A stretch of DNA of 64,000 bases from Maricaulis sp965228215 (GTDB lineage Bacteria; Pseudomonadota; Alphaproteobacteria; Caulobacterales; Maricaulaceae): the NCBI GenBank assembly GCA_965228215.1, contig OZ245800.1, positions 3,162,001-3,226,000 of the forward strand, given 5' to 3'. The position numbers and the translations under genes were made by a program. The notes beneath the pieces are model-generated. The model saw nothing but the letters and a program-made list of their open reading frames with translations, was not told the DNA's origin and made no database searches. Positions 28,013-34,766 of this stretch are shown here, in pieces. The number at the start of each line of letters is the position of its first letter. The first letter of the stretch is position 1.

Positions 28013-28042
28013 TTGACACGTAAAGTTTTCTTTCCATATGCT
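28013..28042 (+). promoter_or_regulatory. sigma-70-type promoter of the membrane protein/XRE/esterase operon
   Basis: A consensus -35 box TTGACA (28013-28018) is followed after 18 bp by TATGCT (28037-28042), with start of transcription near 28049. AGGAGA then precedes the first gene at 28073. It is one of the best sigma-70 matches in the window. Confidence 0.65.
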
Positions 28043-28072
28043 GGGCCCAACAACAAACCCACAGGAGACACC

Positions 28073-28411
28073 ATGCCGACACTATCCAGAAAGGACCTGA
28101 CCCTGGGCATCGCCTTCCTGGCCTGCCTGCTGGCGCTGGCTTCTGCCCCGACTGGAAGCCTGCTTTACGGCGCGCTCGTCCTGGTGGCGGGCACCCTGGT
28201 CTTTCTTCACGTCCTGCTGGGCGATGAGGTAGAACGGGCCCGCAATCTGTCCGCCGCCGGTTTCGCCTTCACCGGCCTGAGCGCCGGCCTGCTCGGATTG
28301 ACGGCGATCGGGCAGGCCGACCTGATCGCCCAGAACGCCGGAAGCCTGTGGGCCATCTGTTTTGCGCTCTTCCTTCTCAGCTGGAGCGGGCTGCGCCTGA
28401 TTCGCGGATGA
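28073..28411 (+). CDS. small integral membrane protein
   Basis: A 112-aa protein starting MPTLSRKDLTLGIAFLACLL at 28073, with AGGAGA about 6 nt upstream; the longer in-frame start at 27974 would include promoter DNA and is rejected. Four hydrophobic segments are visible (about residues 9-27, 29-47, 60-78 and 87-105). I do not recognise a named family. Its end overlaps the start of an XRE-type regulator in ATGA, so the two are co-translated. Small membrane protein plus tiny XRE regulator pairs are frequent in bacteria and often the regulator controls the pair (inference). Confidence 0.7.
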   Translation: MPTLSRKDLTLGIAFLACLLALASAPTGSLLYGALVLVAGTLVFLHVLLGDEVERARNLSAAGFAFTGLSAGLLGLTAIGQADLIAQNAGSLWAICFALFLLSWSGLRLIRG

Positions 28412-28608
28412 AGAACCGTATCAATGAAGTCCGACAGGACCGAAACCTCTCTCAGGCCGCCCTGGCCAAGGCCGTGAAAGTCTCTCGCCAATCCATGAAC
28501 GCGATCGAGAATGACCGGCATGATCCGTCAGTGTCGCTCGCCTTCGCCATCGCGCGGGCGCTCGAAACCCCGATTGCCGAACTGTTTCTCGAGGAGGATG
28601 TCCAGTGA
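28408..28608 (+). CDS. small XRE/Cro-CI family transcriptional regulator
   Basis: A 66-aa helix-turn-helix protein, essentially only the DNA-binding domain. MKNRINEVRQDRNLSQAALA and KAVKVSRQSMNAIENDRHDP contain the HTH, with recognition helix SRQSMNAIE; the C-terminus is ALETPIAELFLEEDVQ. This matches the compact YozG-like class of Cro/CI regulators. The ATG overlaps the preceding stop (ATGA), and its own stop overlaps the GTG of the next gene (GTGA), so three genes are tightly coupled. It may autoregulate the operon promoter at 28013. Confidence 0.88.
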   Translation: MKNRINEVRQDRNLSQAALAKAVKVSRQSMNAIENDRHDPSVSLAFAIARALETPIAELFLEEDVQ

Positions 28609-29681
28609 GACTTTCTGCCCTGATCTCATGCCTGGCTGCGGGCCTGGCTCTCGCCTGCCCGCCGGACGCTGCGTCTGCGCAGACGGTCTCGCCCGTCGAG
28701 CTGTACATTCCGGCTCCCGATAACGAGACTCTGGCCGCAAGCTGGTGGCCCGGCGATCCGGACGGCCCCGGCCTGGTCCTGCTCGGCGTCGCCGGCCCGA
28801 CCGACCGCAATCTTGCTTTCGGCACCCACGCCCCTTTTGCAAGCCTTGCCGAGGCCCTTTCTCGGGCCGGCATTCATGTCCTCTCCTTCGACGATCCCGG
28901 CACGGGCGAGTCCAACGGGGACTGGACCCGGCATGATTTCCCGTCCATGGCCCGCAATGCCGCGGCGGCGGCCGAAATGCTTGCCTCGACCGCGGACATT
29001 CCGCCGGAGAGGATCGGCTATTACGGCCTGTCTGAAGGGTCCGGCATCGCCCTGCATGTCGCCGCATCCGGCGAGGGCAATTTCCTCATTCTCGGCTCAC
29101 CGCCGGGCATTTCCGGCGAGACCGCGCTGCGCGAACGCATGACGGGGATGCTGGAGGCCGGCAATGCCGATGCTGCCACGATCGATGCCTATCTCGCCGC
29201 CTTCGATCAATTCACGGCCCTGTGCCGGGCCGGAGATATCGACCGGCTGGCCGCGTTTCTGGCAGGCCCGGGTGCCGCACTGGTGCCGCGTTACGCCTTT
29301 GTGCCGCGCGATCCGGAGGGCCAGGCCCGTCTCTTCGCCTCGACCTGGCATGTCGGCCAGCTGGATTTCGACCCGGCCCCGCTCTTGCCGCAGGTCAGCG
29401 AACCCGTGCTGATCGTCGGCGGTGCGCTCGATCCCGTGCTGCCCCCCGACATCCACCACCCGCCCCTGAATGCCGGCCTCGAGAACAGCACGACGATCGT
29501 ATTCGAGGACGCCAACCACCTCCTCATGCCTGCACGAACCGGCTCGCCGCTGGAATACGCCATGCTGGAACACGACCTCCACCCGGAACTCGTCCCTGCG
29601 ATACTCGACTGGCTGGAAGCACAGGACATTTGCGCCGCCGGCACAAGCGCGGCGGGGCGGTGTCTTCAGGAAAGTCGGTAG
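28605..29681 (+). CDS. secreted alpha/beta-hydrolase (esterase-like)
   Basis: A 358-aa protein with GTG start preceded by GAGGAGG. A signal peptide (residues 1-25, ending ASAQ) sends it to the periplasm. The alpha/beta-hydrolase core is visible: FDDPGTGESNG, then nucleophile elbow GLSEGSG with Ser143, acid in VGGALDPVLPP, and catalytic His in EDANHLLMPA near residue 307. It is related to exported acyl-peptide or xylan-esterase-like hydrolases; the substrate is not predictable. It is third in the operon with a membrane protein and XRE regulator. Confidence 0.8.
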   Translation: MRLSALISCLAAGLALACPPDAASAQTVSPVELYIPAPDNETLAASWWPGDPDGPGLVLLGVAGPTDRNLAFGTHAPFASLAEALSRAGIHVLSFDDPGTGESNGDWTRHDFPSMARNAAAAAEMLASTADIPPERIGYYGLSEGSGIALHVAASGEGNFLILGSPPGISGETALRERMTGMLEAGNADAATIDAYLAAFDQFTALCRAGDIDRLAAFLAGPGAALVPRYAFVPRDPEGQARLFASTWHVGQLDFDPAPLLPQVSEPVLIVGGALDPVLPPDIHHPPLNAGLENSTTIVFEDANHLLMPARTGSPLEYAMLEHDLHPELVPAILDWLEAQDICAAGTSAAGRCLQESR

Positions 29682-29686
29682 AAAGC

Positions 29687-29740
29687 GCGCTGCAGGTGGC
29701 TCGCCACCCGAAGCCCTCGATCACGATCGGGGGCGAAGGA
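29687..29740. repeat. REP-like repeat, copy 1, beside tRNA-Gly
   Basis: A segment containing GGTGGCTCGCCACC and then CGAAGCCC, GGGCGAAGG. It closely matches the segment at 30245-30290 beside tRNA-Tyr. Both sit just beyond the 3' end of a minus-strand tRNA and both can fold into a hairpin. Probably copies of a small extragenic palindromic element. Confidence 0.6.
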
Positions 29741-29814
29741 TGGAGCGGGTAGCGGGAATCGAACCCGCATCCTCAGCTTGGAAGGCTGCTGCACTACCAT
29801 TGTGCTATACCCGC
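29741..29814 (-). tRNA. trnG: tRNA-Gly (UCC)
   Basis: A 74-nt cloverleaf on the minus strand with acceptor GCGGGTA/TACCCGC, anticodon loop CTTCCAA (anticodon TCC) and T-loop TTCGATT. The 3' CCA is encoded. It lies between the esterase operon and the GIY-YIG gene. Confidence 0.96.
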
Positions 29815-29889
29815 GCTCAGGGTCGATCCGTTTAGCCGTTTCGCGCCTGTGCGTCGAGAGGGGAAGTGCGGTGCGGATGCAGATGGGGG

Positions 29890-30132
29890 TTACCAGAGCC
29901 TCTTGCTGGAGAACGCCTGTCCCGATCCGGTCTTGAGATACCGCTCGAAATCCCGTGCCTTCCTCACATCCGAAAACGCCAGACAGGTCACAAGCCGCCA
30001 CGGCCGGTATTTGGACGTGTGTCGTGACTGTCCGGCATTGTGCGCCGCTAAGCGCTTTTGGACATTCGCCGTTTCCCCGACATAGCGCTGTGCGGGGTTG
30101 GTCTTGCTTTCGATGAGGTAGACGTAATGCAT
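29890..30132 (-). CDS. GIY-YIG domain protein (UPF0213/YhbQ-like)
   Basis: An 80-aa single-domain protein. YVYLIES and RYVGET (residues 3-9 and 16-21) are the GIY-YIG pair, RLAAHNAGQSRHT follows, and the conserved Arg and terminal Glu (DFERYLKTGSG) are present. The fold is nuclease-like, and such stand-alone small proteins are widespread and poorly understood. It lies between two tRNA genes, tRNA-Gly and tRNA-Tyr, which may be an integration-prone spot. No mobile-element machinery is seen beside it. Confidence 0.88.
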   Translation of the reverse strand: MHYVYLIESKTNPAQRYVGETANVQKRLAAHNAGQSRHTSKYRPWRLVTCLAFSDVRKARDFERYLKTGSGQAFSSKRLW

Positions 30133-30186
30133 CGGTCACCGCTCCTGCGGAAACCCCAACGCGCCCGATCTGAGATTAGTGTCGCA

Positions 30187-30214
30187 GCCCTACTACGCCA
30201 AGGCTTCGTAGGGC
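30187..30214 (-). terminator. hairpin downstream of tRNA-Tyr
   Basis: GCCCTAC (30187-30193) pairs with GTAGGGC (30208-30214), with an inner GCC/GGC stem. It lies about 75 bp past the 3' end of tRNA-Tyr on the minus strand. There is no U-run, so it may be a processing hairpin or repeat element rather than a true terminator. Confidence 0.35.
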
Positions 30215-30244
30215 ACCTATTCGCCCACTCGCTTCGCTCGTTTG

Positions 30245-30288
30245 CGCGCTGCGGGTGGCTTGCCACCCGAAGCCCGCAGGGCGAAGGG
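30245..30288. repeat. REP-like repeat, copy 2, beside tRNA-Tyr
   Basis: Contains GCGCTGCGGGTGGCTTGCC, ACCCGAAGCCC and GGGCGAAGGGTGG, the counterpart of 29687-29740 with a few differences. GGGTGGC-TT-GCCACCC is a perfect 7-bp stem. Same position and orientation relative to a tRNA 3' end as copy 1. Confidence 0.6.
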
Positions 30289-30374
30289 TGGTGGAGGGGG
30301 TTGGATTCGAACCAACGTACGCTCTCGCGGCCAGATTTACAGTCTGGTGCCTTTAACCACTCGACCACCCCTCC
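30289..30374 (-). tRNA. trnY: tRNA-Tyr (GUA)
   Basis: An 86-nt class II tRNA on the minus strand. Acceptor GGAGGGG/CCCCTCC, anticodon loop CTGTAAA (anticodon GTA), a long variable arm and T-loop TTCGAAT are seen, and the 3' CCA is encoded. It stands divergently from rlmB. Confidence 0.97.
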
Positions 30375-30502
30375 ACAGGGTTCAACCGGCAGCGCGTCGA
30401 GTGCCACTGTCCAGCGCCTGAATCAAAAGGTCTCCCACCGCGTCTCGGCGTGTTATGCCTCAACGAAATTGAAGACCGTCCCAATCAGGAGCGCGGACTA
30501 TA

Positions 30503-31312
30503 ATGACGAAGCCTCCCATGCGCAACACTCGCAAACGCACCGATTACAGCCCCCGCAGAAAGCCTGCTGACACTGGCAATCAGGGCTGGATCTGGGGCCG
30601 GCATGCGGTGCTGGCCGCTGTCGAAAATCCGCGCCGCAAACTGATCGCTCTGCGCGTCACCCGGAATGCGGCCCGCGATCTGCCCGAAGGCACGGATCAC
30701 GAGGTCTGCGAGCCGAAACGCCTGGACGGTGATCTTCCGCCGAGCGCCGTGCACCAGGGCTTTGCTGCACTCGCCGAGGCCCTGCCCTCCGAACCGGTCG
30801 CTGCCGTGACCGATCCCACACACGGCACCCTGCTGGTGCTCGACCAGATCACCGATCCGCACAATGTCGGCGCCATCCTGCGTTCGGCGGCGGCTTTCGG
30901 CGTGCGCGCGGTGGTCATGCAAGACCGCAAGGCCCCGCCCTTGTTCGGTACGGTCTGCAAGAGCGCGGTCGGCGCGGCTGAACGTGTCGCCCATGTGCGC
31001 GTGACGAATATCGCGGACACGCTGGCCGAGTTCTCCAAGGCCGGGCGCACCGTCCTCGGACTGGCCGGGGAAGCCGATACGTATCTGGCCGACGCCCTGG
31101 CCGGACCGGATGGTGCGGGCATCGGCCCGGGACTGGTGCTGGTGATGGGATCCGAGGACAAGGGCCTGCGCCCGCGTGTCGCGGAGCATTGCGACGGTCT
31201 CGTCCGCATCCCGATGACGGACGCTATCGAGAGCCTAAACGTGTCCAACGCCGCGGCAATCTCGCTGTACGAGGCAGCAAAATGGCGCCTCGCGAATCGC
31301 AAGGCGCCATGA
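30503..31312 (+). CDS. rlmB: 23S rRNA 2'-O-methyltransferase, TrmH/SpoU family
   Basis: A 269-aa SPOUT methyltransferase, probably RlmB, which methylates the ribose of G2251 in 23S rRNA. After a basic N-terminal tail, WGRHAVLAAVENPRRK begins the substrate-binding domain. The three SpoU motifs follow: DPHNVGAILRSAAAFG, LVMGSEDKGLRP and IESLNVSNAAAISLYE. The ATG at 30503 has AGGAG about 12 nt upstream; a second ATG five codons on is also possible. The last codons fold into a hairpin that seems to terminate the convergent gene at 31337-32362. Confidence 0.92.
   Translation: MTKPPMRNTRKRTDYSPRRKPADTGNQGWIWGRHAVLAAVENPRRKLIALRVTRNAARDLPEGTDHEVCEPKRLDGDLPPSAVHQGFAALAEALPSEPVAAVTDPTHGTLLVLDQITDPHNVGAILRSAAAFGVRAVVMQDRKAPPLFGTVCKSAVGAAERVAHVRVTNIADTLAEFSKAGRTVLGLAGEADTYLADALAGPDGAGIGPGLVLVMGSEDKGLRPRVAEHCDGLVRIPMTDAIESLNVSNAAAISLYEAAKWRLANRKAP
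31278..31310 (-). terminator. terminator of the GIN-domain gene, embedded in rlmB 3' end
   Basis: ATGGCGCCT (31282-31290) and AGGCGCCAT (31302-31310) make a perfect 9-bp stem. Read on the minus strand it is followed by TTTTGC, so it suits the convergent gene ending at 31337. The same bases encode the last residues of rlmB. Confidence 0.6.
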
Positions 31313-31336
31313 TCGCTTCTGGATGTGTGGTTTGGC

Positions 31337-32362
31337 CTAGTCGGCAACGCCCGCACGCAGGATGGTGCGGCCATTGCGGCGCCAGTTCACCGAGCCGTCC
31401 AGCTCGTTGATCTCGACATCACCCGAGCCTGATTCATTGACCACGACATCCACGGCGGTACCGCCGAAATAGATGTCTCCGGAGCCGGAAATCGTGGCTT
31501 CGAACGGTTCGGCACGGCCGCGCGACACCCGGATATCACCGGAGCCATTGATGCGGGCGCCGAAGGCACCATTCACGGAATCGGCGCTGACATCACCGGA
31601 ACCGGAAACCTGAACAGACAGGCCGCCGATATCGCCGAACTCGACATCGCCCGAGCCATTGATGCCGATGTCGACATTGCCGTCGACATCACCGACCGTG
31701 ACATCGCCTGAGCCGGAGATGGAAATGTCCGTATCGCCGCCGGCACCGTCCAGATCGACATCGCCGGAGCCGCTGATGCGGACGTCCAGGCCGGCGCCGA
31801 CCTCGCCGATGACGACATCGCCCGATCCGCCGATGCGGATGCTGGCTTCATTAGCGACATCACCGGCCTCGAAATCACCGCAGGAGCTGATCGACAGGTC
31901 GAGCGAGCCCAGATTGCCGGCTTCGCCCACGAAGGCGCTGTCGCGCAATTCGAGAGCCAGGCTGGCCGGCGCGGTGATCGTGATCAGCGGATATTCCTCG
32001 ATCGGATGCATGTTCATGCGATTGCGGCCGATGCGGACCCGGTTGTTACGGGAATTGCAGTTCAGCCGGCGCATGCTCTCGCCGCCGTCAATGGCCAGCG
32101 TATTGCCGTCCGTCGTGACATCGGGATCGGAGACATGTTCGCCGGAATTGGAAATGCTGACGGTCACGGCGTCGGAGGATCCGTTGCGGATCTCGACCCG
32201 GCCGATGAAATTCTCGATGCGGACCGCATCGCTGTCATAACTCTGGCCGCCCGACTGGAAGGCCGTGGCCTTCGTCGTGGTGGACATGGCCGTGCTGGCG
32301 GCAGCGGCGGCACCGGCAAAGACCAGGGCCGAGCCGATCAGGAAAGCGTGTTTCAAGGTCAT
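31337..32362 (-). CDS. exported GIN-domain (DUF2807-like) repeat protein
   Basis: A 341-aa protein from the ATG at 32362 (GAGGGATC upstream; an 85-codon in-frame extension is rejected). A signal peptide (MTLKHAFLIGSALVFAGAAA) is followed by a region of about 20-residue repeats centred on GSGDV, at least seven copies between residues about 160 and 310. This pattern is typical of the putative auto-transporter adhesin head GIN domain, a right-handed beta-helix. No cysteine lipobox is seen, so it is probably periplasmic or surface-exposed. Function is not known; family members occur near envelope-stress and adhesion genes. Confidence 0.75.
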   Translation of the reverse strand: MTLKHAFLIGSALVFAGAAAAASTAMSTTTKATAFQSGGQSYDSDAVRIENFIGRVEIRNGSSDAVTVSISNSGEHVSDPDVTTDGNTLAIDGGESMRRLNCNSRNNRVRIGRNRMNMHPIEEYPLITITAPASLALELRDSAFVGEAGNLGSLDLSISSCGDFEAGDVANEASIRIGGSGDVVIGEVGAGLDVRISGSGDVDLDGAGGDTDISISGSGDVTVGDVDGNVDIGINGSGDVEFGDIGGLSVQVSGSGDVSADSVNGAFGARINGSGDIRVSRGRAEPFEATISGSGDIYFGGTAVDVVVNESGSGDVEINELDGSVNWRRNGRTILRAGVAD

Positions 32363-32501
32363 GGAGAGATCCCTCTTATCGTCCGTTCTGCCCCCTAGGA
32401 TGCGCGAAGCGCCCCATTCGGATGCAGGTGTGACGCATGACCGTCTTCCGCGCGCTGACCGAATTGTGAAACCCGGGTAATGTTGCAGCCCGGATTTGCG
32501 A

Positions 32502-33647
32502 TCAGCCCGGCCAGATCTGGTAGACCGCCGTGGCGATGATCGTGCCCAGCGCGTAGCCGAACACACCCACCAACACGCCCGGTGTGACGAGATCCTTCCA
32601 GCCCTTTGCCGCAGCAAGCGCCGGTGCCGTCGTGGCGCCGAGAATGGCTGCGTTGGAGGCGGTAATCAGCTCGGGCAGCGAGAAGCGGAACAGGGAGCCG
32701 AGGCCGAACAGGACCGCGCCGTGCACAGCCAGAAGGATGGCGATGATCAGGATCAGCAGCGGGGCTTCATTGATCACGGCCTGCAGGTCCGCACCGGCCG
32801 CGATAGCGGCGAAAAAGACGAAGCTCAGCGCGATACCGATCTCGTAGCCACCATGGATCCTGCCCATGGTTTTCGGGAAGGCCGTCGCCGGGATCAGGGC
32901 GAGAATGGTGATGATCGCGTAGCGCCAATTGCCCCATCCACTGTGGACATTCTCGCGCAGGAAAGCCGTCAGCCAGTCGCCGACGGCCACGACGATCAGC
33001 GCGAAAGTGAGTGCATAGGCCAGCGTCGCTGCGGTCGGCTTGCCTTCTTCCTCGACCGCTACGTCAGCTTCGCTGTGATCACGATCCACGAAACGCTTGG
33101 CCACCCAGTTGATGCCCGGGAGCACGGCCAGCAGGGCCAGAAAGAGGCCGGAATAGAGATTGTCCACAGCGGTCGCGGCCGACACGAAGGCCGGATTGGC
33201 CTCGCGCAGTCCCGTGAGGTCCACGAGAGCCGCGTAGTTGACCGACCCGCCGATATAGGTGGCGGTGAACGTACCGGCCGCGGCGGCCTGGTATTCACCG
33301 ATATCGACCAGCATGAAGGCGATCACCGCACCGGCGACCGTGCCGAGCGAGGCCAGCAGAAAGGCCAGCGTCATCCGTCCGGTCTCGAAGAAGATCTTCT
33401 TCAGGTCCGCTTTCATCAGGAAGAGCGGGATCAGGACGGGCACAAAATAGGTGAAAACAAAGGAATAGCCGGCCGAGGACTGGGGAATGAGACCGATATT
33501 CGAGGCGATGATCGCGAACAGGATCGCCCAGACCGCGCCGGTCAGCAGCGCGCCGATGCGCGTCTTCTCCATCAGGAAGCCCGCAGCAGCGATGGCGAAC
33601 AGGGCGGCGACGGCGGCGACCGCGTTATCAGCCGGAATCAAGGACAT
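32502..33647 (-). CDS. DUF819 family integral membrane protein
   Basis: A 381-aa polytopic membrane protein with about ten hydrophobic segments and one charged cytoplasmic loop (RFVDRDHSEADVAVEEEGKP, middle of the protein). GTFTATYIGGSVNYAALVDLTG is the most diagnostic block of the DUF819/YjcL family. The proteins are thought to be transporters with two inverted halves, but no substrate is established. It starts at 33647 and lies alone between the GIN-domain gene and the GST gene, all on the minus strand. Confidence 0.85.
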   Translation of the reverse strand: MSLIPADNAVAAVAALFAIAAAGFLMEKTRIGALLTGAVWAILFAIIASNIGLIPQSSAGYSFVFTYFVPVLIPLFLMKADLKKIFFETGRMTLAFLLASLGTVAGAVIAFMLVDIGEYQAAAAGTFTATYIGGSVNYAALVDLTGLREANPAFVSAATAVDNLYSGLFLALLAVLPGINWVAKRFVDRDHSEADVAVEEEGKPTAATLAYALTFALIVVAVGDWLTAFLRENVHSGWGNWRYAIITILALIPATAFPKTMGRIHGGYEIGIALSFVFFAAIAAGADLQAVINEAPLLILIIAILLAVHGAVLFGLGSLFRFSLPELITASNAAILGATTAPALAAAKGWKDLVTPGVLVGVFGYALGTIIATAVYQIWPG

Positions 33648-33746
33648 GGTGTCTCCCCAGAATTGGCCCCGGGAAATCGTCCCGGAACGGGTGGTGCGGA
33701 CCCTAGCCCCGGGTCCGGACGCGATCCAGTCGCGATGCTGTGAATA

Positions 33747-34367
33747 TCACTCGCCGAAGACCTCGACCGCCCAGGCCTGGTCCTTCTCGGTGGCGCGCAC
33801 GAAGGCGGGACGCTCGACCAGCCCGCCGACATAGGTCGTAAACGGCTCGCGCCGCTCGAGCAGATTGAAATTCATCATGAAATTGAGCGTCGACCCGATC
33901 ATCAGATCGGCCATGCTGAACCGGTCGCCGGCGAGATAGGTCCGATCTCTCAGCCCCTCTTCCAGCGTTTCGATGACCGACTCGACATTGCTCCAGCCGC
34001 AGGTGGCGCGCGGGGTTTCGCGACTGTAAGCCTTGTCGATGAAAGCCGGTTCGATACAGGCGCCGCAGAAGAAGAGCCAGCGCAGGTAGTCACCGCGCTC
34101 CGGCGCCCCCAGCGGCGGCGCGAGGCCGGCATCGGGATAGGTTTCCGCGAGCCAGGCCGCGATAGCCGGGCTTTCCGTGATCAGCGTCTCGCCCGCGGCA
34201 ATGGCCGGGACTTTCCGCATCGGATTGATGCCCTGATAGGCCTCGCTCTGGATCTCGTCGCGCACATTGACGAGTTTCACATCATAATCGACGTCGGTCT
34301 CCTCGAGCGCCCACAGCGCGTGGAAACCGCGGGTACGCGGACAGTGATACAGGGTCAGATCGGCCAT
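33747..34367 (-). CDS. glutathione S-transferase family protein
   Basis: A 206-aa GST. The thioredoxin-like N-terminal domain has LYHCPRTRGFHALWALEE with a Cys/Arg near the active site, INPMRKVPAI containing the cis-Pro, and ITESPAI, the ES pair that binds the gamma-glutamyl group of glutathione. The all-helical C-terminal domain follows with the conserved FSMADLMIG. Cytoplasmic; the electrophile is unknown. It lies 3 bp downstream of a RidA-like gene, itself abutting an M20 amidohydrolase gene, so the three form one operon. Confidence 0.9.
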   Translation of the reverse strand: MADLTLYHCPRTRGFHALWALEETDVDYDVKLVNVRDEIQSEAYQGINPMRKVPAIAAGETLITESPAIAAWLAETYPDAGLAPPLGAPERGDYLRWLFFCGACIEPAFIDKAYSRETPRATCGWSNVESVIETLEEGLRDRTYLAGDRFSMADLMIGSTLNFMMNFNLLERREPFTTYVGGLVERPAFVRATEKDQAWAVEVFGE

Positions 34368-34370
34368 GGC

Positions 34371-34766
34371 CTAGTCCTCGACAAACGCGTCGGCCTCGAT
34401 CTCGATCATGAAATCCGGCCCGATGAATTTGGAAATCTCGATCATCGTCGTGGCGGGCGGGTGGTCCTTGAAAAAGGCGCCGTGCGCACGGCCGAACGCC
34501 TCCCAGTGACCGATATCGGTCACATACATGCGCGTACGCACGATATCCTTCAATTCCGCCCCGACATCCTGCAGGGCTTTCTCGATGATCTCGAAACAGC
34601 GCTTGGCCTGGGCCTCGGGATCCCCGGGCGCGAAAGGACGGCGCTCCTCGTCTAGCGCCACCGTCCCTGTGACCCAGACATGCGGTCCCTTGCGGAGGGC
34701 CCGGCAATAGCCGACCTCCTTCTCCCAGGGCGCGCCTGACCAGGCACGCCGCACATTGTCGCTCAT
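34371..34766 (-). CDS. RidA/YjgF-family protein lacking the canonical arginine
   Basis: A 131-aa Rid-family protein: VWVTGTVALDE, KRCFEIIEKALQDVGAELKDIVRTRMYVTD and the C-terminal FMIEIEADAFVED give the chorismate-mutase-like fold. In true RidA enamine deaminases an Arg in the PAR-T motif binds the substrate carboxylate. Here the segment reads PPATTMIEI, so that Arg is absent. It is therefore more likely one of the other Rid subfamilies, whose role is uncertain. The start codon directly abuts the stop of the upstream amidohydrolase gene. Confidence 0.85.
   Translation of the reverse strand: MSDNVRRAWSGAPWEKEVGYCRALRKGPHVWVTGTVALDEERRPFAPGDPEAQAKRCFEIIEKALQDVGAELKDIVRTRMYVTDIGHWEAFGRAHGAFFKDHPPATTMIEISKFIGPDFMIEIEADAFVED

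Noticed and set aside
29741..30374. tRNA-Gly/GIY-YIG/tRNA-Tyr segment as an integrated genomic island
   Set aside because: No integrase, no direct-repeat att pair and no larger foreign gene block is visible; only small REP-like repeats are shared.
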